Shown here: piece after piece, positions 46,098 through 60,271 of the stretch
Layout of the letters: the number at the start of each line of letters is the position of its first letter
How positions within the stretch are numbered: the stretch's first letter is position 1
Assembly (NCBI GenBank): GCA_016702605.1
Contig: JADJDQ010000021.1
Span: 310,001 to 374,000 of the forward strand
Origin: Candidatus Intricatilinea gracilis
GTDB lineage: Bacteria > Pseudomonadota > Gammaproteobacteria > Burkholderiales > Burkholderiaceae_C
Reading direction: 5' to 3'
DNA length: 64,000 nucleotides
Position numbers and translations under genes: made by a program
Notes under the pieces: generated by a model
What the model was told of the DNA's origin: nothing
Seen by the model: only the letters and a program-made list of their open reading frames with translations
Databases searched by the model: none

Positions 46098-47519
46098 ATG
46101 GCAGCAATCCTCAATCCTGGCTTTTCGGCACCCCAGACCGGCGACGACGAGGTGGCGCGCCTGCGTATCCCGCCACATTCGGTGGAGGCCGAACAAAGTG
46201 TGCTCGGCGGCCTGCTGCTCGACAACAGCGCCTGGGACCGGGCCGGTGACCTGCTGACCGAGAGTGACTTCTACCGCTTCGAACACCGGATGATCTTCTC
46301 GGCCATCTCGGGCCTGGTGGGCAACAACAAGCCGGCCGACGTGATCACTGTCTACGAGCAGTTGCAAAGCCTGGGCAAGGCCGAGGAAGTGGGCGGGCTG
46401 GCCTACCTCAACGCCATGGCGCAAAGTGTGCCGAGTGCGGCCAACATGCGGCGCTACGCCGAGATCGTGCGTGAGCGCGCCATCTTGCGCAAGCTCGTCG
46501 CGGCGAGCGACGAGATTGCCACGGCGGCGTTCAATCCGCAGGGCCGTGCGGTGCCGCAGATACTCGACGAGGCCGAAAGCAAGATTTTCCGCATCGGCGA
46601 AGAAGGATCCCGCACCAAGCAGGGCTTCCATTCGATGGACAACCTGGTCGTGCAACTGATCGACCGGGTGCATGAGTTGTCGGAAAACGGCGCGGGCGAC
46701 GTCACCGGTGTGCCCAGTGGTTTTGTCGATCTCGACAAGATGACGGCGGGTTTCCAGGGCGGCGACCTCATCATCCTGGCCGCACGCCCGTCGATGGGCA
46801 AGACGGCGTTTGCGCTCAATATCGGTGAACACGTCGCCGTGCGCGAAGGCTTGCCGGTGTGCGTGTTCTCGATGGAAATGGGCGCGGCGCAACTGGCCTT
46901 GCGGATGGTGGGTTCACTGGGTCGTATCGATCAGCAGAACCTGCGCACCGGCAAGTTGCGTGACGAGGAATGGGGCCGGTTGTCGGAAGCGGTCGACCAG
47001 TTGCGCAACGTCAGCCTGTTCATCGACGAAACCCCGGCGCTGACCCCTGCCGAACTGCGCGCCAGGTCACGGCGCCAGGCACGCCAGTGCGGCAAGCTCG
47101 GCATGATCATCGTCGACTACCTGCAGCTCATGAGTGGTTCGGGTGGCAGTGCCGGCGAAAACCGCGCCACCGAAATCAGCGAGATCTCGCGGGGCCTGAA
47201 GGCCCTGGCCAAGGAGCTGCAATGCCCGGTGATTGCGCTGTCGCAGCTCAACCGCAGTGTCGAGACCCGCACCGACAAACGCCCCATGATGAGTGACTTG
47301 CGCGAGTCGGGTGCCATCGAGCAGGATGCCGACGTCATCATGTTCATCTACCGCGATGACTACTACAACAAGGAGTCGAAGGAGCCGGGCGTGGCCGAGA
47401 TCATCATCGGCAAGCAGCGTAACGGCCCGGTCGGCACGGTGCGCCTGGCGTTCATGAAGCCGCTGACCAAGTTCGAAAATCTGGCACCCGGCAGTTACGG
47501 TGGTGGCTCTGAATATTGA
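46098..47519 (+). CDS. dnaB: Replicative DNA helicase DnaB
   Basis: DnaB is the hexameric 5'-3' helicase of the replication fork. The 473-residue product has the N-terminal collar domain (RIPPHSVEAEQSVLGGLLLD). The RecA-like ATPase follows with Walker A ARPSMGKTAFA (229-236), Walker B MIIVDYLQLM, and LSQLNRSVETRTDKRPMMSD and SGAIEQDADVI. There is no intein. ATG 46098 is used; the frame stays open upstream over the hairpins, but that part lacks homology. It follows the S6 operon as in many beta-proteobacteria. Confidence 0.97.
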   Translation: MAAILNPGFSAPQTGDDEVARLRIPPHSVEAEQSVLGGLLLDNSAWDRAGDLLTESDFYRFEHRMIFSAISGLVGNNKPADVITVYEQLQSLGKAEEVGGLAYLNAMAQSVPSAANMRRYAEIVRERAILRKLVAASDEIATAAFNPQGRAVPQILDEAESKIFRIGEEGSRTKQGFHSMDNLVVQLIDRVHELSENGAGDVTGVPSGFVDLDKMTAGFQGGDLIILAARPSMGKTAFALNIGEHVAVREGLPVCVFSMEMGAAQLALRMVGSLGRIDQQNLRTGKLRDEEWGRLSEAVDQLRNVSLFIDETPALTPAELRARSRRQARQCGKLGMIIVDYLQLMSGSGGSAGENRATEISEISRGLKALAKELQCPVIALSQLNRSVETRTDKRPMMSDLRESGAIEQDADVIMFIYRDDYYNKESKEPGVAEIIIGKQRNGPVGTVRLAFMKPLTKFENLAPGSYGGGSEY

Positions 47520-47566
47520 TCACTACCTGCCGCAGCGAGTTTCTCTGCACCGGTAGTCAAGGCATG

Positions 47567-47593
47567 AAAAAGGGGCCCCTCAGAGGGCCCCTT
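47567..47593. terminator. Bidirectional terminator between dnaB and the BI-1 gene
   Basis: The stem AAGGGGCCC (47570-47578)/GGGCCCCTT (47585-47593) with loop CTCAGA separates two convergent genes. Read on the minus strand it ends in TTTTT, a good intrinsic terminator for the BI-1 gene; on the plus strand a weaker TTGTGTTGT follows. Confidence 0.8.
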
Positions 47594-47631
47594 GTGTTGT
47601 CAGCTCGGGGCATGGGCCCCGACGTACTGTT

Positions 47632-48327
47632 TCAGTCGCGCTCGCCGCCGAAGATGCCGAGCAGTGCCAGCAGGTTCTGGAAGATGTTGTACACGTCCAG
47701 ATAGATGGCCAGCGTGGCGCTGATGTAGTTGGTCTCGCCGCCGTCGATGATGCGCTTGATGTCGACCAGCAGGAAGGCCGAGAAAATGCCGATCGCCAGC
47801 ACCGACAGGGTGATCATCATGGCGCTCGACTGCACGAACATGTTGATGACCATCGCCACCAGCAGCAGGATCACACCGACGAACAAGAACTTGTTCAGGT
47901 TCGACAGGTCGCGCTTGATCACGCTGGCCAGGCTAGCCATCGCGACGAAGACACCTGCCGTGCCGCCGAAGGCCATCATGATGAGTGAACTGCCGTTGCT
48001 GAACCCGAGCACCATGGCCAGCATGCGCGACAACATCAGGCCCATGAAGAAGGTGAAGCCCAGCAGCACGACGACGCCGGTCGAACTTTCCTTGGTTTTC
48101 TCGATGGCGTACATGAAGCCGAAGGCACCCGCGAGAAACAGGATCAACGACAGGCCGTTGCCCATCATGGCCATGATGCCGGTGCTCACACCCACCCAGG
48201 CGCCCAGCACGGTCGGGATCATCGAGAGTGCCAGCAGCCAGTAGGTGTTGCGCAGCACGCGCTGGCGCGAGTCTGCGAGCGCCCCCGCAGAAGGGTAGGC
48301 GTTGTAGATTTGCGAGCCGTTGTTCAT
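47632..48327 (-). CDS. Bax inhibitor-1 / YccA family membrane protein
   Basis: This 231-residue protein has seven predicted membrane helices and a YccA/YbhL-type pattern (SRQRVLRNTYWLLALSMIPT near the start, and EKTKESSTG between helices). The family (BI-1, UPF0005) includes YccA, which FtsH degrades and which can inhibit FtsH; other members leak calcium. Which subgroup this belongs to is not certain by eye. The C-terminus ends NLLALLGIFGGERD. AGGAGATCC precedes the ATG, and a TAGAAT hexamer (minus strand, 48379-48374) could be its -10 box. Confidence 0.9.
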   Translation of the reverse strand: MNNGSQIYNAYPSAGALADSRQRVLRNTYWLLALSMIPTVLGAWVGVSTGIMAMMGNGLSLILFLAGAFGFMYAIEKTKESSTGVVVLLGFTFFMGLMLSRMLAMVLGFSNGSSLIMMAFGGTAGVFVAMASLASVIKRDLSNLNKFLFVGVILLLVAMVINMFVQSSAMMITLSVLAIGIFSAFLLVDIKRIIDGGETNYISATLAIYLDVYNIFQNLLALLGIFGGERD

Positions 48328-48587
48328 TGGATCTCCTGGGTTGACAGACTGATGTCTCTGACTGTTGCCGCGAATTCTAGTTCCCCTGTTTCTTTACAGA
48401 GGATCAGGGTCGACCCTGCGAAGACGCCGCAAGGTGTTGTGCGGGTCGGGCGCCTGTTCGTCTGTAGATGTGGCACCTGGCCTGGGTTTCAAGGGTGGGG
48501 CCTGTCACGTCGCCTGGGTGCGAGTCGTCAGTTGGGTACCTGATAAGGTTGAGGTTCGACGAACTGTGCCTGAATCGGGCTTCCAAA

Positions 48588-48989
48588 ATGCAAAGCAAGA
48601 AATTCCTGACCCTGGACGACGTGAAACGTATCGCCGCTGCCGCCGAGGCCGAGGCCTTGCACAACCAGTGGGCCGTGTCGATCGCCATCGTCGACGACGG
48701 CGGCCACCTGTTGTGGTTGCAGCGACTCGACGGCGCGGCGCCGATCTCGTCGCACATCGGCCCGGCCAAGGCACGCACGGCAGCACTCGGCCGGCGTGAG
48801 TCCAAGGTCTATGAAGAAGTGATCAACCAGGGGCGCTACTCCTTCTTGAGTGCACCCTCACTCGAAGGCATGCTCGAAGGTGGTGTGCCCATCATGGTGG
48901 ACGGCCAGTGTGTGGGCGCCGTAGGGGTGAGTGGCGTGAAGTCGCCCGAAGATGCCCAGATCGCCCGCGCGGGCATCGCCGCACTCTGA
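48588..48989 (+). CDS. GlcG/HbpS family protein (heme-binding-like)
   Basis: The 133-residue product has the GlcG/HbpS pattern: an N-terminal helix KFLTLDDVKRIAAAAEAEA, the strand segment VSIAIVDDGGHLLWLQRLDGA, a middle KARTAALGRRESKVYEE, and the end GAVGVSGVKSPEDAQIARAG. Family members include secreted heme-binding HbpS and the glycolate-operon protein GlcG; this one has no signal peptide, so it is probably cytoplasmic. Its ligand cannot be told. It stands alone between the BI-1 gene (divergent) and carA, with about 250 non-coding bases on each side. ATG 48588 begins the conserved part; in-frame sequence upstream is not homologous. Confidence 0.85.
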   Translation: MQSKKFLTLDDVKRIAAAAEAEALHNQWAVSIAIVDDGGHLLWLQRLDGAAPISSHIGPAKARTAALGRRESKVYEEVINQGRYSFLSAPSLEGMLEGGVPIMVDGQCVGAVGVSGVKSPEDAQIARAGIAAL

Positions 48990-49094
48990 GTCGGCACGCA
49001 CCAAAGGGCTGGCGTGTGCACCTTGCCGGTGTTTGCTGCCCCGCCAAGGGTCGTGATGGGGCAGCCGAGGGTCGAGGGAAAACCCATGGCCGGC

Positions 49095-49100
49095 TATAAT
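49095..49100 (+). promoter_or_regulatory. Candidate -10 element of carA
   Basis: A perfect TATAAT in CCGGCTATAATCTCGCGG lies 138 bases before the chosen carA start. The -35 region is weak (TCGAGG at 17-base spacing). The long leader leaves room for pyrimidine or arginine control, but no specific operator is recognised. Confidence 0.55.
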
Positions 49101-49238
49101 CTCGCGGTTTGCCCTTTCAACATTGCCGCCTAGCGATCTCGCTGTTTATCCCTACCGGATACGGTTCTGCCACCCCGTCGCCACACGCGCCGGGACCAGT
49201 GCGCAGCAGAGCTGGGTGTGCATCACTTCGGAGTTCCC

Positions 49239-50405
<1,167 letters not shown>

Positions 50406-50406
50406 G

Positions 50407-51060
50407 GTGGGCGCTGTGTTCGGCATCACCGACCTGTGGACCTACCTGGCCGCGGTGGTGTTCATCATCCTGCTGCCCGGGCCGAATTCGCTCTACGTGC
50501 TGTCTGTGGCGGCCCAGCGCGGCGTGCGCGCCGGCTACACCGCAGCCACCGGCGTGTTCATCGGCGACACGGTGCTCATGACCGTGGCAGCCCTGGGCGG
50601 CGCGTCGTTGCTCAAGTCCAGCCCGCAGGTATTTCTGGTGGTCAAGATCGCCGGGGCAATCTACCTGGGCTGGATGGGGCTGCAATTGCTGGCCGGTGCC
50701 CTGGCCGCCTGGCGCGGGCCTGCAGAGGGTTCGCCGGTGGCTGCGCCGCCCGCCGACGCCACCCAACCGCTGCGCAAGGCGCTGGTGATCAGCCTGCTCA
50801 ACCCGAAGGCCATCCTGTTCTTCGTGTCCTTCTTCATCCAGTTCGTCGATCCGGCCTATGCCCATCCGGGCCTGAGCTTCCTGATCCTGGGCGCCATTGG
50901 TCAGACCGCGAGCTTTCTCTACCTGTCGACGCTGATCTTCATGGGCGCCCGCCTGGCTGCCGCCTTCCGTGCCCGCCGCCGCCTGAGTGGCGCGGCCAGT
51001 GCCGGCGTCGGCGCCCTCTTCGTCGGCTTCGGGGCCAAGCTGGCCTCGGCAACGCTGTGA
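50407..51060 (+). CDS. LysE/RhtB-family amino acid exporter (LeuE-like)
   Basis: This 217-residue, six-helix protein of the LysE/RhtB superfamily has the family start segment FIILLPGPNSLYVLSVAAQRG and a later SLLNPKAILFFVSFFIQF. Such proteins export amino acids (leucine for LeuE). It is placed one base after carA and ends seven bases before carB, so all three should be one transcript. The same insertion of a leuE-like gene between carA and carB occurs in other Burkholderiales; what it exports here is unknown. The start is GTG 50407, with a second GTG three codons later. Confidence 0.88.
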   Translation: MGAVFGITDLWTYLAAVVFIILLPGPNSLYVLSVAAQRGVRAGYTAATGVFIGDTVLMTVAALGGASLLKSSPQVFLVVKIAGAIYLGWMGLQLLAGALAAWRGPAEGSPVAAPPADATQPLRKALVISLLNPKAILFFVSFFIQFVDPAYAHPGLSFLILGAIGQTASFLYLSTLIFMGARLAAAFRARRRLSGAASAGVGALFVGFGAKLASATL

Positions 51061-51067
51061 TCACACC

Positions 51068-54346
<3,279 letters not shown>

Positions 54347-54550
54347 TCCGCCTCAGGTAGAGGCCGCCAGGCCGCCGCCCGACCCGCCCAACGCGGGGTG
54401 AGGCAGCGGCCAATTTTTTTGGCCCGCGCCCGGGTTCGACCCGCAACTGCGCTGCCCGCGTACCGGCGCCATGCACCACGAGGTGCACCGGCGCGTTTTC
54501 CACGACCTATACGAGTCGGCCGTCCGGCCGGCTCCCAGCATCGAGACAAG

Positions 54551-55027
54551 ATGGCCACCATCCCCCTCACCAAACGCGGCTTCGACCTGCTCAAGGAAGA
54601 ACTGCAGCGGCTCAAACATGTCGAACGGCCGGCCGTTGTCATTGCCATCGCCGAGGCACGCGCCCAGGGCGACCTTTCCGAGAACGCCGAATACGAAGCC
54701 GCGAAGGACAAGCAGGGCTTCATCGAGGGTCGCATCCTCGAAGTCGAAAGCAAGCTTGCCCAGGCCCAGGTGATCGACCCGTCGCGGCTCGACGCTGGCG
54801 GCAAGGTGGTCTTTGGTGCCACCGTCGATCTGGAAGAGGAAGAAAGCGGCCAGTCCGTGACCTACCAGATCGTCGGCGAGGACGAGGCCGACCTCAAGCA
54901 CGGTCGTATATCGATCGGCTCGCCGATAGCCCGCGCCCTCATCGGCAAGGAAGCCGGCGATACGGCCGAGGTGCGTGCGCCGGGCGGCCTCAAGCGTTAT
55001 GACGTGGTCGAGGTGCGGTACACGTGA
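54551..55027 (+). CDS. greA: Transcription elongation factor GreA
   Basis: GreA enters the RNA polymerase secondary channel and rescues backtracked complexes by stimulating transcript cleavage. The 158-residue product has the N-terminal coiled coil with the catalytic acidic tip Asp41/Glu44 in GDLSENAEYEAAKDKQ and a C-terminal globular domain (ISIGSPIARALIGKEAGD). The start is ATG 54551; upstream in-frame sequence lacks homology. Between carB and greA, a GC-rich stretch with a T7 run (54414-54420) may hold a weak terminator. Confidence 0.97.
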   Translation: MATIPLTKRGFDLLKEELQRLKHVERPAVVIAIAEARAQGDLSENAEYEAAKDKQGFIEGRILEVESKLAQAQVIDPSRLDAGGKVVFGATVDLEEEESGQSVTYQIVGEDEADLKHGRISIGSPIARALIGKEAGDTAEVRAPGGLKRYDVVEVRYT

Positions 55028-55094
55028 TCACGCGCACCCGATTGCGCGCGACCGCGGGCTGCCTGCGGGCGCATGTCGACCTGGTTGCCCGGTG

Positions 55095-55559
55095 ATGGCT
55101 GCGCCAACGTCATTCCTGACCCGCGTGTCCGGGTTGCTCGCTGGTGTCTGGCTGGGTGGGCTGGTGACGCTGGGTGCCGTGGTGGCGCCGATGGCGTTTG
55201 CCCAGCTCGAACGCACGCAGGCCGGGCGCTTGGCCGGCGCGTGTTTCAGGGTCGAGGCTCACGTGGCACTGGCGCTGGCGATTGCGCTGTTCGTGATCGA
55301 GCGGCATGTGACGCGCGAGCGTGCCCGTAGCGTGGGCGGCTCGATGTGGTCGGCCAACATGCTGCTGGCGCTGGGCGCGTTGTTCTGCACCATTGCCGGC
55401 TACTTTGCGCTGCAACCCATGATGGAAGCGGCGCGCACCGGTGTCCCGGGCGCCTTGGGTTTTGGCCTGCTGCACGGCGTCTCGAGCGTGTTTTTTGCGC
55501 TCAAGGGTGTGCTGGTGGCGGTGCTGCTGTGGCGCGTGCTGGGGCGCACGTCCTGTTGA
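55095..55559 (+). CDS. DUF4149 family membrane protein
   Basis: This 154-residue protein has four predicted membrane helices: LLAGVWLGGLVTLGAVVAPM, HVALALAIALFVIE, MLLALGALFCTIAGYFAL and FFALKGVLVAVLLWRVLG. The segment WLGGLVTLGAVVAP with a following FAQLERTQAG and the HGVSSVFFALKG end fit DUF4149, a family without a known function that sits between greA and yhbY in many Burkholderiales. The start is ATG 55095, 67 bases after greA. Nothing in the sequence shows a catalytic motif. Confidence 0.82.
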   Translation: MAAPTSFLTRVSGLLAGVWLGGLVTLGAVVAPMAFAQLERTQAGRLAGACFRVEAHVALALAIALFVIERHVTRERARSVGGSMWSANMLLALGALFCTIAGYFALQPMMEAARTGVPGALGFGLLHGVSSVFFALKGVLVAVLLWRVLGRTSC

Positions 55560-55569
55560 ACGGCGAAAC

Positions 55570-55587
55570 CAGGCGCCTCGGCGCCTG
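55570..55587. terminator. Hairpin between convergent DUF4149 and yhbY genes
   Basis: CAGGCGC (55570-55576) pairs with GCGCCTG (55581-55587) around CTCG in the 41-base gap between two convergent genes. There is no T run, so this is a possible weak bidirectional terminator only. Confidence 0.35.
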
Positions 55588-55600
55588 TTGCGGGTTGGAC

Positions 55601-56083
55601 TCAGGTCGACTGCGAACGCTTCTTGGTGCTGACCGGACGCGTCTTGGAGCGTTTGACGATACCGCCGGCGGTGACACGCTGATTGCCCAGCACGGTAAGT
55701 TTCTTCACCTGGGCGCGCTGCGAGCCACTCTTGGAGAACTTGAGGATCTTCACCACGCGCGGGCGCAGGTGGGTGTTCTCTGCAGGCGCCGCGACCACTT
55801 CGGCCTTGGGCATGGGGCGCCACAAGACCAGCAACTTGCCGATGTGCTGGATGGGCGCGGCGTCGAGTTGGTCGGCCAGCGAGGCCAGCCACTCCTCGCG
55901 CACCTTGCGGTCGTCGTTGAAGACCCGGATCTTGATCAGGCCATGGGCCTTGAGCGCGGCATCGGTCTCGGCGCGCACGGCGTCGGTGAGGCCGTCACCG
56001 CCGATCATGACCACGGGTTCGAGGTGGTGCGCGGCGGCGCGGTGTTCCTTGCGCTGGGCAGGGCTGAGTTGTATGGCAGACAT
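55601..56083 (-). CDS. yhbY: YhbY/CRM-domain RNA-binding protein
   Basis: YhbY is a small protein with a CRM (CRS1-YhbY) domain that associates with pre-50S ribosomal particles. The first ~95 residues hold the domain: LSPAQRKEHRAAAHHLEPVV, the loop GGDGLTDAVRAE matching the GxxG motif, GLIKIRVFNDDRKVREE and GKLLVLWRP. A further ~65-residue Lys/Arg/Thr-rich tail (SGSQRAQVKKLTVLGN and onward) is not present in enterobacterial YhbY (about 97 residues). It is divergent from rlmE, whose start lies 20 bases away; pairing of these two genes is conserved. Confidence 0.92.
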   Translation of the reverse strand: MSAIQLSPAQRKEHRAAAHHLEPVVMIGGDGLTDAVRAETDAALKAHGLIKIRVFNDDRKVREEWLASLADQLDAAPIQHIGKLLVLWRPMPKAEVVAAPAENTHLRPRVVKILKFSKSGSQRAQVKKLTVLGNQRVTAGGIVKRSKTRPVSTKKRSQST

Positions 56084-56103
56084 CCTTCTATTATCGACGC
56101 CAG

Positions 56104-56829
56104 ATGAAAATCAACACGAAAAGCAAGAAGGTCAACAAGGCGTGGCTCAATGACCATGTCAACGACACCTATGTGAAGCTGGCCCACAAGGAGGGCTACC
56201 GGGCCCGCGCGGCCTACAAGCTCAAGGAGATCGACGAGACCTGTGGGCTGATCAGGCCCGGTCAGGTCGTGGTCGATCTGGGTGCCGTGCCCGGTGCCTG
56301 GAGCCAGTACATTCGCCGCCGTTTCGCGCCACGCGGCGCCGGTGTGGGTGGTGCCGCGGCGGGCGAACTCGACGGCAGCATCATTGCCCTGGACCTGCTG
56401 CCGCTCGAACCCATCGAAGGTGTGCAGTTCATCCAGGGTGATTTCCGCGAAGACGAAGTGCTCGCGGCGCTGGTGCAGATGCTGGACGGGCGCGGTGTCG
56501 ATGTCGTGCTTTCAGACATGGCGCCCAATCTCTCGGGCATCGAATCAACCGATGCCGCACGGATCAGCCATCTGGTCGAACTGGCGATCGATTTCGCCCT
56601 GAGTCACCTCAAGGCGCAAGGTGCACTGGTGTGCAAGGTGTTCCACGGCAGCGGTTACAGCGACCTGGTGAACCTGTTCAAGAGCAGTTTCCGGGTGGTC
56701 AAGGCGATCAAGCCCAAGGCCTCACGCGACAAGTCTTCGGAAACCTTTCTCGTCGGCCTGGGTCCCAAGCTGGTGCCAGGTCGGGTTGCACCTGCGCCAG
56801 GCGAAGGCCTCGACGGGGGTGACGCGTGA
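56104..56829 (+). CDS. rlmE: 23S rRNA (U2552) 2'-O-methyltransferase RlmE
   Basis: RlmE (FtsJ/RrmJ) methylates U2552 of the 23S A-loop, a late 50S step and a heat-shock function. The SAM motif VVDLGAVPGAWSQY, the catalytic Asp in LSDMAPNLSG, and the catalytic Lys in ALVCKVFHGSGY are present, as is the N-terminal Lys-rich start with LAHKEGYRARAAYKL. The 241-residue length exceeds the E. coli 209, mainly from an inner Gly/Ala loop (about 75-90) and an end extension. It lies just before ftsH, as in most proteobacteria. Confidence 0.96.
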   Translation: MKINTKSKKVNKAWLNDHVNDTYVKLAHKEGYRARAAYKLKEIDETCGLIRPGQVVVDLGAVPGAWSQYIRRRFAPRGAGVGGAAAGELDGSIIALDLLPLEPIEGVQFIQGDFREDEVLAALVQMLDGRGVDVVLSDMAPNLSGIESTDAARISHLVELAIDFALSHLKAQGALVCKVFHGSGYSDLVNLFKSSFRVVKAIKPKASRDKSSETFLVGLGPKLVPGRVAPAPGEGLDGGDA

Positions 56830-56894
56830 CCTTGTACCTGGGGATAAGCGAGTCGACCTGTGCGGTGCAGGGCATATCTGTCCGGTCTGCGGGG

Positions 56895-56922
56895 GTTGAC
56901 TCCTCTAGAATGTGCCCCACTT
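56895..56922 (+). promoter_or_regulatory. Candidate sigma-32 heat-shock promoter of ftsH
   Basis: GTTGACT (56895-56901) is followed after 13 bases by CCCCACTT (56915-56922). This fits the sigma-32 consensus CTTGAAA-N13-17-CCCCATnT closely at both boxes. It sits 104 bases before the ftsH start, in the intergenic space after rlmE. FtsH is sigma-32-controlled in E. coli. An overlapping TAGAAT (56906-56911) could serve sigma-70. Confidence 0.55.
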
Positions 56923-57025
56923 ACCGCGTTGATGCGTCGGCGCGCGCGCATCGTTCTCCTGGGCTGACCCTGCATCCACGCAGATCGGCTTCTCGGGTGA
57001 CACGGAATTCTTAGAAGGAGCCGCG

Positions 57026-58936
<1,911 letters not shown>

Positions 58937-58952
58937 TCTCGACTGCTGTCAC

Positions 58953-59014
58953 CGGGCGCGAGGCGCCCGAATGACGCGTACGGCGTGTTGCCCGGAAGGC
59001 CGGCAACACGCCGT
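58953..59014 (+). terminator. Two tandem hairpins after ftsH
   Basis: CGGGCGC (58953-58959) pairs with GCGCCCG (58963-58969). Then a perfect 13-base-pair stem, ACGGCGTGTTGCC (58980-58992) with GGCAACACGCCGT (59002-59014), follows with a nine-base loop and then TTCCCGTTCTG. The long stem probably marks the ftsH transcript end; the T stretch is weak. Confidence 0.65.
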
Positions 59015-59170
59015 TTCCCGTTCTGGCCGACAGTCGTGTTGTTGGCCCTGTTCCGATCGCCCGTCTGTAACCATGCTGTTCGTCCACGCAGGTCGATTTC
59101 CTGTTCTGATCGCTCCGGTGGACTTGCCGCTCGACGGCCTGTAGTCCCGTCACTTTGTGTCCTCCAAGCC

Positions 59171-60157
59171 ATGACCATCACTTCAGCTTCGGCTCCTGAT
59201 CGCCCGCGCCTCGTTGCAGATGTCGGCGGCACCAACGCCCGTTTCGGTTGGCAACAGCAGGCAGGTGGCGAGATCGTCGACGTGTCGACATTGCCTTGCG
59301 CCGACTACGCCAGCCTGTCCGATGCCATCGTCGCCTACCTTGCCAAAGTAGGTCGCAACACACCGCCGGATTGCGCCATCGCCATCGCCAACCCGGTGAC
59401 GGGCGACGAGGTGCGCATGACCAACCACCACTGGGCCTTCTCGATCTCGGCGCTCAAGGCGCAGTGTGGATTCGAGCGCCTGCGTGTGCTCAACGACTTC
59501 ACCGCGTTGGCGCTGGCCCTGCCGCATCTGCCGGCAGACGAGTTGCGCCAGGTGGGTGGCGGTGCGCCGGTGGCCGGCACACCCATCGCACTGATCGGCC
59601 CGGGCACGGGGCTGGGTGTGTCGGGCCTGGTGCCCGACGGTCGCGGCGGCTGGATTGCCCTCGAAGGTGAAGGCGGCCACGCCACCCTGGGTGGACGCAC
59701 CGAACGCGAGACCGCGGTGCTGCGCCAGATCGACGCCTTGTATGGCCATGCTTCGGGTGAACGCGCCGTGTCGGGCCAGGGCCTGATCGACGTCTACGAA
59801 GCCCTGCTCGAGATCGACTCGCCCGGCGCCTCCGTGCCCGCGATGTCAGCCGCCCAGATCGTTCATGGCGCACTCGACGAACGCAATGCGGCCTGTCTGG
59901 AGGCCGTCGACCTGTTCTGCGCCTTCCTGGGCACGGCGGCCGGCAACCTGGCGCTCACGCTTGGTGCACGCGCCGGCGTCTACATCGGCGGCGGCATCGT
60001 GCCACGCCTGGGTGACGCCTTTGCGCAGTCGCCGTTTCGCAGCCGCTTCGAAGCCAAGGGGCGGTTCGAGGGCTACCTGGCCGCCATCCCGGTCTATGTG
60101 ATTCATGCGAAGCAGTCGCCCGCATTGCTCGGTGCGGCCAGCGCCCTGGGCACCTGA
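59171..60157 (+). CDS. glk: Glucokinase
   Basis: Glucokinase phosphorylates glucose with ATP. The 328-residue product has the ATP-binding start LVADVGGTNARFGW, the sugar-site LNDFTALALALPHLP with catalytic Asp, LIGPGTGLGVSGLV, the Glu in EGEGGHATLGGRTERE, and YIGGGIVPRLGD. It matches the bacterial Glk family (ROK-independent). ATG 59171 is chosen since the conserved ADVGGTN follows about 14 residues later; an upstream in-frame start would read through intergenic hairpins. With glgB and malQ next, it forms a glucose/glycogen group. Confidence 0.94.
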   Translation: MTITSASAPDRPRLVADVGGTNARFGWQQQAGGEIVDVSTLPCADYASLSDAIVAYLAKVGRNTPPDCAIAIANPVTGDEVRMTNHHWAFSISALKAQCGFERLRVLNDFTALALALPHLPADELRQVGGGAPVAGTPIALIGPGTGLGVSGLVPDGRGGWIALEGEGGHATLGGRTERETAVLRQIDALYGHASGERAVSGQGLIDVYEALLEIDSPGASVPAMSAAQIVHGALDERNAACLEAVDLFCAFLGTAAGNLALTLGARAGVYIGGGIVPRLGDAFAQSPFRSRFEAKGRFEGYLAAIPVYVIHAKQSPALLGAASALGT

Positions 60158-60271
60158 GCGCCACCCGCCCCGGCCAAGCCGCGCAAGTGCCCGCATGCTC
60201 GCCAGCCCCTGCAGCCGCCTGCGCTCGTGTATGAGCTGCGCCCGACCTTTGACTCACCGCGAGCACGCCCC

